In this document: positions 6,806 through 11,775 of the stretch, piece by piece
Layout: each line of letters starts with the position of its first letter
Position numbering within the stretch: position 1 is the first letter of the stretch
Assembly (NCBI GenBank): GCA_023301395.1
Contig: JALZUY010000024.1
Span: 1 to 11,775, forward strand
Reading direction: 5' to 3'
Origin: Nonlabens sp.
GTDB taxonomy: Bacteria; Bacteroidota; Bacteroidia; Flavobacteriales; Flavobacteriaceae
DNA: 11,775 nt
Translations under genes and position numbers: made by a program
Notes under the pieces: generated by a model
Told to the model about the DNA's origin: nothing
Database searches by the model: none
What the model saw: only the letters and a program-made list of their open reading frames with translations

Positions 6806-7291
6806 ATGAAAAGACTTATTTTAATTAGGCACGGTAAATCAAGTTGGGAATTCAACGTGAGAGATCATGATAGAGTATTATTAGAAAGAGGTGTAAAAGA
6901 CGCACACCTTATAGGTAAGCACCTCAAAGCAGCTCATGTTTGTCCTGATGTTATATGGAGCAGTACAGCAGCAAGAGCCACTCAGACAGCTATTATTATT
7001 TCTGAGTACATGGATTATGATTTGGCAGTTTTTAAATTAAAAAGAGAATTGTACACCTTTGATAGTGATGAGTTAATAAGTCAAATTAAATCTTGTACAA
7101 ATGATAATGATACTTTAATGTTATTTTCACACAACCATGGACTCACTGATTCTGTAAATTCTTTAGGATCTCACTATTTTGATAATGTTCCCACAACTGG
7201 GGTTGTTATTATAGAATTCCTTGTTGATCAATGGGCACAAATATCAAAAGGTCAGACTGTTGCTCATTTATTCCCTAAAAATTTAAAATGA
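6806..7291 (+). CDS. sixA: SixA-like phosphohistidine phosphatase (histidine phosphatase superfamily)
   Basis: A small 161-residue phosphatase of the phosphoglycerate-mutase-like fold, the length of SixA proteins. E. coli SixA removes phosphate from protein histidines, with NPr of the nitrogen PTS as a known substrate. The RHG motif at residues 8-10 provides the nucleophile His9 and Arg8. Arg57 (STAARATQTA) and Glu81 (ELYTF) occupy the conserved phosphate-pocket positions. The second catalytic His is His109 in SHNHGLTD, where most relatives have GHNPG. Its TGA overlaps the ppk1 ATG (7288-7291, ATGA), which implies translational coupling. Because PPK1 works through a phosphohistidine, an action on PPK1 or another His-phosphorylated partner is an attractive inference, but nothing in the sequence proves it. 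The sixA symbol is by family only. Confidence 0.88.
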   Translation: MKRLILIRHGKSSWEFNVRDHDRVLLERGVKDAHLIGKHLKAAHVCPDVIWSSTAARATQTAIIISEYMDYDLAVFKLKRELYTFDSDELISQIKSCTNDNDTLMLFSHNHGLTDSVNSLGSHYFDNVPTTGVVIIEFLVDQWAQISKGQTVAHLFPKNLK

Positions 7292-9339
7292 TTCAAAAAT
7301 ATTTTAATAGAGAACTAAGCTGGTTAAGGTTTAATAATAGAGTGTTGCAAGAAGCGGCAGACGAAAACGTACCATTAATTGAAAGACTGCGTTTTTTAGG
7401 TATTTTTTCAAATAACCTGGATGAATTTTTTAGGGTAAGATATGCTACAATACAGCGTATTTTAAGAGCAGGAAAAAATGCCAAAAAGTCCTTAGGAGGA
7501 ATTACCGCAGCAGATTTATTGGATAAAATCATGGCAGAAGTAATAGTAGATCAAGCGAAAAGTTTTGAGATTCTATTTGAATTAGAAGAAGAACTTAGAA
7601 ATGAGAATATAATTATTGTAGATGAAACTGAAATTTTACCTGAACATGAAGACTTTATAAGAAGTTATTTTAATCATGAGATAAGTCCAGCGTTAGCGAC
7701 TATCATGTTAGATGATAACTCAGATTTCCCTACACTAAGAGATGGTTTAGGTTACCTAGCTGTACGTATGGTAATGAAAGATAAAAATCTCCCAGTAAAA
7801 TATGCGCTAATTGAAAAGCCTAAATCACTGAGTCGCTTTATTGAATTACCAGCCCTTGATAAGGATGATAAGCAGTATATCATTTTATTAGATGATTTAA
7901 TAAGGGATAGAATGCATTACATTTTTAATATTTTTGATTATGAACATCTTGAAGCTCATATGATTAAGGTAACTCTCGATGCCGAACTGGATATCGACAT
8001 AGATCTGAAAAAGAGCCTTATAGAAAAGATAAGCCGCAGTGTAAAAGGCCGTAAGGATGGCGATCCTGTGCGCTTTGTTTATGATAAATCAATACATCAA
8101 GAAACATTAGATTTTATAATTAGCAAAGTAGAGATTGATGATACTGATTCCATTATTCCAGGAGGACGTTATCATAATAGAAGAGATTATTTGAAATTCC
8201 CATCCTTGGGAAGGAAAGATTTACTTTATAAAAAGAGAACACCTTTACCTATTAAAGGAATTTCTATTAGAGGTAGCTTACTCGAGATGATATCTCAACG
8301 TGATATTCTTCAATATGCACCATATCATACATTTTCAAATACTATTAAGTTTCTACGAGAAGCAGGTCTCGATCCTAAAGTACGTTCTGTAAAAATAACA
8401 ATTTATAGACTTGCAGAGATGTCACAAATTGCAGCATCACTTATAAATGCGGCAAAAAATGGTAAGGACGTGACTGTTTCTATAGAACTACAAGCACGAT
8501 TTGATGAGCAAGCAAATATTAATTATGCTGAGTTAATGCAGGAAGAAGGTGTGAAACTCATATTTGGTGTGCCAGGTTTGAAAGTGCATTGCAAAGCTTG
8601 TCTCATTCATAGAGAAGAAGCTGGTAAAATGGTACGTTATGGCTTTATTTCTACAGGGAATTTTAATGAAGCTACCGCAGGTATATATTCAGATTATACA
8701 CTGTTTACAGCAAATAAAAAAATTCTAAAAGAGGTTGACAAAGTGTTTGATTTTTTTGAAGTAAATTATAAATTGTATCGATATAAGCACTTACTAGTTT
8801 CTCCTCATAGTTTAAGAAATGGTATAGAGAAGAGAGTTCGTAAGGAAATTGCTTTCGCGAAAGCAGGTAAAAAAGCACATTTGAGAATGAAACTCAATAG
8901 TTTTTCAGATTTCAAAATGATAGATTTATTCTATGAAGCATCAAATGCAGGCGTAAAAATTGAACTTATCATAAGAGGAATATGTTGTTTAATTCCTGGT
9001 GTAAGAGGAATGAGTGAAAATATTAAAGTTATAAGTATCGTTGATAAATATCTAGAACACCCTAGAGTATATCAATTCTATAATGATGGAGATATAGAGG
9101 TATATATTTCTAGTGCAGATATGATGGGAAGAAATCTCGATAGTCGTGTTGAAATTGCATGTCCTATTTATGATGAAACTATTAAAAAGGAAATACTGGA
9201 AACGTTAGATATATGCTGGAATGATAACGTAAAGGCAAGAGAAATTTGTGCAAAGCAACTTAATAACTACCTTCCAGAAACTAAAAACCCAATTAGGTCA
9301 CAATTTGCGACTTATGATTATTATAAGAATCAATTGTAA
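7288..9339 (+). CDS. ppk1: Polyphosphate kinase 1
   Basis: PPK1 (683 residues, full family length) reversibly polymerises the gamma phosphate of ATP into inorganic polyphosphate. The N-terminal domain opens with YFNRELSWLRFNNRVLQEA, and NNLDEFFRVR follows. The C-terminal phospholipase-D-like domains contain the phosphoacceptor His434 in GLKVHCKACLI (E. coli His435) and STGNFNEATAGIYSDYTLF. They also hold RGICCLIPGVRG and His591 in YLEHPRVY (E. coli His592). The residue aligned with E. coli His454 is Phe453 (RYGFISTGN, E. coli RYAHIGTGN). I believe this is common in Bacteroidota but could not check. Codons 522-526 (AFAKA) fall on an exact copy of the 14-bp palindrome. The ATG overlaps the sixA-like stop, and ppx begins 3 nt after the ppk1 stop, so the three are almost certainly one operon. 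Confidence 0.97.
   Translation: MIQKYFNRELSWLRFNNRVLQEAADENVPLIERLRFLGIFSNNLDEFFRVRYATIQRILRAGKNAKKSLGGITAADLLDKIMAEVIVDQAKSFEILFELEEELRNENIIIVDETEILPEHEDFIRSYFNHEISPALATIMLDDNSDFPTLRDGLGYLAVRMVMKDKNLPVKYALIEKPKSLSRFIELPALDKDDKQYIILLDDLIRDRMHYIFNIFDYEHLEAHMIKVTLDAELDIDIDLKKSLIEKISRSVKGRKDGDPVRFVYDKSIHQETLDFIISKVEIDDTDSIIPGGRYHNRRDYLKFPSLGRKDLLYKKRTPLPIKGISIRGSLLEMISQRDILQYAPYHTFSNTIKFLREAGLDPKVRSVKITIYRLAEMSQIAASLINAAKNGKDVTVSIELQARFDEQANINYAELMQEEGVKLIFGVPGLKVHCKACLIHREEAGKMVRYGFISTGNFNEATAGIYSDYTLFTANKKILKEVDKVFDFFEVNYKLYRYKHLLVSPHSLRNGIEKRVRKEIAFAKAGKKAHLRMKLNSFSDFKMIDLFYEASNAGVKIELIIRGICCLIPGVRGMSENIKVISIVDKYLEHPRVYQFYNDGDIEVYISSADMMGRNLDSRVEIACPIYDETIKKEILETLDICWNDNVKAREICAKQLNNYLPETKNPIRSQFATYDYYKNQL
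8851..8864. repeat. Dispersed 14-bp palindrome GCTTTCGCGAAAGC, copy inside ppk1
   Basis: This exact copy of the palindrome at 757-770 lies in frame within ppk1 and encodes A-F-A-K plus the first base(s) of the next Ala codon (residues 522-526). The surrounding protein (RKEIAFAKAGKKAHLRMKLNS) keeps the length and pattern of PPK1, so the motif is accommodated by base substitution rather than insertion. Confidence 0.75.
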
Positions 9340-9342
9340 TTA

Positions 9343-10239
9343 ATGAGTTTTAAAATTCACAAATACGCAGCTATTGATATAGGTTCAAATGCAATTAGGT
9401 TACTAGTAGCATCAGTAACACTATTTGATAATGAACCACCAGTTTTTAAAAAAACGAGCCTGGTTAGAGTCCCTATTAGATTAGGTCAAGATGTTTTTAC
9501 TACTAAGAAAATAGGAGAAACAAATATAAATAGAATGATTGATAGTATGCAATCCTATTCTTTACTCATGGATGTTCATAAGGTGGAAAAGTACAAAGCT
9601 TATGCTACCAGTGCCATGAGAGATGCTGATAATGGTCAGGAAGTCGTTGAACTAATCAAGAGTGAAACAGGTATTACAATCGAAATTATAGACGGTTCTC
9701 ATGAGGCAGCAATTATTGCAATGACCGATTTACATTCCATAATTGATGCTAACAAAGTTTATTTATATGTAGATGTAGGTGGAGGAAGTACTGAGTTTAC
9801 TCTCTTTGCAAACGGAGAAGCGCAAGCATCTCGTTCCTTCAAGATAGGAACAGTAAGGTTACTCAATGACATGGTAACAAATTCACTATGGTCAGAGGTT
9901 GAGTTATGGATCAAGGGAATTTGTCAAGATTATCCCAAAATTGAGCTAATAGGCTCTGGTGGGAACATTAATAGTATTTATAAAACTAGTGAAAAGTCTA
10001 AAGGAATGCCATTGTCATATTTATATCTGTCTAGCTATTATGAAAAACTCCAATCCTATACGTTTGAGGAACGCGTTTATTTCTTAAATTTAAATCAAGA
10101 TAGAGCAGACGTTATCATTCCAGCTTGTCGCATATATTTAAAGGCTATGAAATGGAGTCGGGCAAAAAACATTTTGGTTCCTAAGATTGGACTTACTGAC
10201 GGAATCATTAAGTCCCTTTTTAATGCCGATTATCGATAA
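9343..10239 (+). CDS. ppx: Exopolyphosphatase, Ppx/GppA family (short form)
   Basis: An ASKHA-fold hydrolase of 298 residues expected to release phosphate from polyphosphate ends, or to act on pppGpp as in GppA. The first phosphate-binding loop is AIDIGSNAIRLLV at about residues 10-22. ATSAMRDA at 87-94 is conserved, and the second loop is VDVGGGSTEFT at 142-152. GSGGN and RADVIIPA lie in domain II, and GLTDGII closes the protein. Glu120 in DGSHEA aligns with the catalytic Glu121 of E. coli PPX. The residue before it is His instead of the usual Glu. The C-terminal HD and extra domains of the roughly 500-residue E. coli enzymes are absent, as in short two-domain Ppx proteins. It starts 3 nt after ppk1, so synthesis and degradation of polyphosphate are expressed together. 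PPX and GppA activities cannot be distinguished here. Confidence 0.93.
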   Translation: MSFKIHKYAAIDIGSNAIRLLVASVTLFDNEPPVFKKTSLVRVPIRLGQDVFTTKKIGETNINRMIDSMQSYSLLMDVHKVEKYKAYATSAMRDADNGQEVVELIKSETGITIEIIDGSHEAAIIAMTDLHSIIDANKVYLYVDVGGGSTEFTLFANGEAQASRSFKIGTVRLLNDMVTNSLWSEVELWIKGICQDYPKIELIGSGGNINSIYKTSEKSKGMPLSYLYLSSYYEKLQSYTFEERVYFLNLNQDRADVIIPACRIYLKAMKWSRAKNILVPKIGLTDGIIKSLFNADYR

Positions 10240-10285
10240 ACTTACAAGTTTTATTAAATATTCATTACTAAATCAATAAGTCTGT

Positions 10286-10293
10286 TAACTTTG
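10286..10293 (+). promoter_or_regulatory. TAnnTTTG -7 element before the beta-barrel gene
   Basis: TAACTTTG is a perfect Bacteroidota -7 element and lies 18 nt before the ATG at 10312, predicting a very short 5' UTR. A clear TTG -33 element at the expected spacing is not visible, so the promoter call is moderate. Confidence 0.5.
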
Positions 10294-10311
10294 TTACTTA
10301 ATAATTACTCA

Positions 10312-10878
10312 ATGAACAAATTTTTACTTTTAATTGTTTTTATCTCAGTTTCGACTATATCGTTTGCACAAAATGGTGAAAATGTCAACTATGGATTTAG
10401 AACTGGATTAAATTATTCTTCACTAGAAGGTGATAATATAGACTTAGATAGCCGCATAGGTTTTCATGCTAATTTCTTTGCAAACATTACTATTAGCGAT
10501 AAATTCTCATTGGTTCCTGAAATAGGTGTTTCTGCACTTGGCGCAAAAGCTGACGAAATTAGATTAGAATCTGGTGATAACGTGGAACTGAAAACAAATT
10601 GGTTACAAGTAGGTGTTCTCGCAAAAATCGGATTGGGAAATAAATTGTTTATCCAGTTAGGACCACAAGCTGGTGTTAACGTAGGACAACGTGATAATAA
10701 TGATTATTATAACTATGATTTTACGGCAGTTGTTGGATTAGGTTATAATTTTAATGAGAGTTTTGCTGTAGATGTAAGGTATGGTTACGGTTTATCAAAT
10801 GTGTTTGATAGAGAGTTTGGTGAACTTAATGAGGCAAACAATAGATACTTTCAGTTAGGTTTTGCTTTCAAACTGTAA
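10312..10878 (+). CDS. Outer-membrane beta-barrel family protein
   Basis: A 188-residue secreted protein. The first 19 residues are a signal peptide (MNKFLLLIVF, then ISVSTISFA with cleavage before Gln20). The rest consists of alternating beta strands with Gly/aromatic patterns: YGFRTGLNYSSLEG, IGFHANFFANITI, FSLVPEIGVSALG, WLQVGVLAKIGLG, KLFIQLGPQAGVNVG, DFTAVVGLGYNF and FAVDVRYGYGLSNVF. It ends in a membrane-type strand, RYFQLGFAFKL. This resembles the PorT / outer-membrane beta-barrel domain proteins common in Bacteroidota, probably with eight strands. I do not recognise a specific function. The ATG at 10312 was chosen because the in-frame upstream TTG at 10291 falls in the promoter and would add residues before the signal peptide. 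It is set apart from ppx by 72 nt and has its own promoter element, so it is probably a separate transcript ending at the hairpin at 10898-10926. Confidence 0.85.
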   Translation: MNKFLLLIVFISVSTISFAQNGENVNYGFRTGLNYSSLEGDNIDLDSRIGFHANFFANITISDKFSLVPEIGVSALGAKADEIRLESGDNVELKTNWLQVGVLAKIGLGNKLFIQLGPQAGVNVGQRDNNDYYNYDFTAVVGLGYNFNESFAVDVRYGYGLSNVFDREFGELNEANNRYFQLGFAFKL

Positions 10879-10897
10879 ATCTTAAAACATAATAATA

Positions 10898-10926
10898 AAA
10901 GAGACCTCACTTAGAGGTCTTTTTTT
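10898..10926. terminator. Rho-independent terminator between convergent genes
   Basis: The perfect 7-bp stem AGACCTC (10902-10908) with GAGGTCT (10914-10920) has the loop ACTTA, with A residues on the left and seven T on the right (10920-10926). It lies between the stop of the beta-barrel gene and the stop of minus-strand dnaX. It is strongest in the plus direction, and the left A run (10897-10900) gives weaker minus-strand function. Confidence 0.88.
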
Positions 10927-10930
10927 ATGC

Positions 10931-11775
10931 TTATAATTCAAGGTCAAAACTCCTGCGTAGTGAATCTATTGCTGGATTTTTTTCAACTAGTTTAAGGAAT
11001 TTTTCATGATCTGTGTAGGCGTATTTTTTTTCAACTGCCTTGTCAACATGAATTTCAAGTTCAATAGAATAATTGTTAAGTGCTGCTTTTATATGCTCTA
11101 GTACTTGACCTTGTGCTTTTTCAAGATCTTCCTTCATAGAAAGATTAGGATATCGCAACACCAATTTATTTTCTTTTAAAACAGGCTTGTCTGCTTCCAT
11201 TATAGAAGCAAGAATTAATTGTCCTTTTTCTCTTAAATGTGCTGCATAAGACGACCAACTATTTTGGGCTTCTTCTCCTGTAAAGTCTTCTTCAGGTAAA
11301 GCTACGGTATGAACAACTTTATCACTGTGTTTTACTACATGTGCTTTCTTTGCACTAATTGCTTGTAATGATAATCCACTAACTTGATTTTTACGTTTTT
11401 CAAATAAAGCTTTTCTAGCAGTTTCTAGGTCTTTGGGACTACTTGTTGTTACTGGATTAATTACAACTTCCTTTTCTTCAATGATCGCTTGCTGCGGCTC
11501 GTTTGGAATAGATGTAGTCTGTGGCTCCATAACCACATCTTTTATAACTATGGATCTAGGTTCTGGTTGTTGCTCTTCTATAACTGGTTGTGCGGTTACA
11601 GGAACCTCAACGTTAACTGCTGGAGTTATTACTGGTTCAGGAATACTCGGACTATTGTAAGTGCTCGATTGCTCTGCAGCTTGAGGAATTTCGGTGAAAC
11701 TAGCAGCAGGAATGATGTAGTTTACATCATTTTTTTTTTCTCCATCACTAAGGATGGAGGCAAGTTGCATGAGAC
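10931..11775 (-). CDS. dnaX: DNA polymerase III subunit gamma/tau, C-terminal part (runs off the window)
   Basis: This is the tail of the clamp-loader subunit DnaX. The reading frame stays open through the right edge (Leu codon at 11771-11773 before the Met at 11770), so the N-terminal AAA+ and collar domains lie outside the window. What is visible begins with the end of the collar domain (LMQLASILSDGEKKND). A Pro/Glu/Gln-rich, low-complexity linker of about 100 residues follows (EQQPEP, PNEPQQ, PEPVITPAV). A C-terminal tau domain (NSWSSYAAHLREKGQLIL to DSLRRSFDLEL) resembles that of other Bacteroidota and is expected to contact the replicative polymerase or helicase. A run of ten A (coding strand, 11739-11730), preceded by a stem-loop, sits exactly at the collar-linker border and may produce a shortened gamma form. 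The dnaX call rests on this tail and is strong but not complete. Confidence 0.85.
   Translation of the reverse strand, partial: LMQLASILSDGEKKNDVNYIIPAASFTEIPQAAEQSSTYNSPSIPEPVITPAVNVEVPVTAQPVIEEQQPEPRSIVIKDVVMEPQTTSIPNEPQQAIIEEKEVVINPVTTSSPKDLETARKALFEKRKNQVSGLSLQAISAKKAHVVKHSDKVVHTVALPEEDFTGEEAQNSWSSYAAHLREKGQLILASIMEADKPVLKENKLVLRYPNLSMKEDLEKAQGQVLEHIKAALNNYSIELEIHVDKAVEKKYAYTDHEKFLKLVEKNPAIDSLRRSFDLEL
11729..11760 (-). promoter_or_regulatory. Candidate slippage / frameshift site in dnaX (stem-loop + A10)
   Basis: On the coding strand, the stem CTCCATC / GATGGAG (11759-11753 with 11746-11740, 6-nt loop) is followed at once by ten A (11739-11730). The normal frame reads GAA AAA AAA AAT GAT. 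Gain of one A, or a -1 ribosomal shift, gives AAA followed directly by TGA. Loss of one A gives ATG ATG TAA. Either way translation ends at the collar-linker border, giving a gamma-sized DnaX. Function is inferred by analogy with E. coli (ribosomal) and Thermus (transcriptional slippage) dnaX. Confidence 0.5.

Noticed and set aside
7293..7532. Minus-strand open frame opposite the start of ppk1
   Set aside because: Antisense shadow of the conserved PPK1 N-terminal domain.
7975..8080. Slightly GC-richer patch within ppk1 (about 40% by hand count)
   Set aside because: The rise is modest and the protein is conserved and continuous there, so it is not evidence of transfer or recombination.
9697..9708. 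Apparent loss of the catalytic Glu in Ppx (DGSHEA instead of SGxEEA)
   Set aside because: Counting along E. coli PPX places catalytic Glu121 at the second Glu, which is kept here as Glu120. Only the preceding residue differs.
11433..11660. Plus-strand hydrophobic, Gly/Thr-rich open frame
   Set aside because: It is the complement of the Pro/Glu-rich dnaX linker. The repetitive composition explains the apparent hydrophobic protein.

Overview
The window looks like chromosome of a marine-type flavobacterium (Bacteroidota, Flavobacteriaceae). The DNA is AT-rich. The start codons lack Shine-Dalgarno sequences. Two promoters carry the Bacteroidota -7 element TAnnTTTG. The proteins (C40 peptidase with N-terminal bacterial SH3, 7TM-HD protein, PPK1, short Ppx, DnaX tail) read like Flavobacteriaceae orthologues. 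Genus is not resolved. No mobile element, prophage, CRISPR array or defence locus is visible, so this is ordinary core-genome territory with a few unusual small sequence elements.

Layout. 1-735 (+): C-terminal part of a tetratricopeptide-repeat protein whose upstream reading frame appears shifted. 778-813: hairpin terminator shared with the convergent minus-strand unit. 831-2768 (-): two-gene unit, acetyl-CoA acetyltransferase then an NlpC/P60 (C40) peptidase, 9 nt apart. 2914-4956 (+): 7TM-HD phosphohydrolase of the PgpH type, probably a cyclic-di-AMP phosphodiesterase. 4982-5277: promoter, tRNA-Ser(GCT), tRNA-Pro(TGG) and terminator. 5295-6050 (+): patatin-like phospholipase. 6157-10239 (+): compact unit pdxH - sixA-like phosphatase - ppk1 - ppx, with gaps of 4 nt, a 4-nt overlap and 3 nt. 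10286-10878: promoter and a small outer-membrane beta-barrel protein. 10898-10926: terminator shared with the convergent minus-strand dnaX, whose C-terminal tau part runs off the right edge.

Functional links. The polyphosphate genes are the clearest module: PPK1 makes polyphosphate from ATP and Ppx degrades it. A SixA-like phosphohistidine phosphatase is translationally coupled to ppk1, which is suggestive because PPK1 works through a phosphohistidine. PdxH (pyridoxal phosphate synthesis) leads the same unit.

Best leads. (1) dnaX carries a run of ten A immediately after a perfect 7-bp stem-loop, and both alternative frames stop within a few codons. This is the layout expected for slippage that makes a short gamma subunit beside full-length tau. 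(2) A 14-bp perfect palindrome, GCTTTCGCGAAAGC, occurs twice exactly (once inside ppk1) and once with one change. (3) An inverted repeat sits just upstream of the thiolase start. (4) PPK1 has Phe where the E. coli enzyme has its second conserved histidine. (5) The TPR gene seems to be frameshifted. I see no wholly new multi-gene system here.
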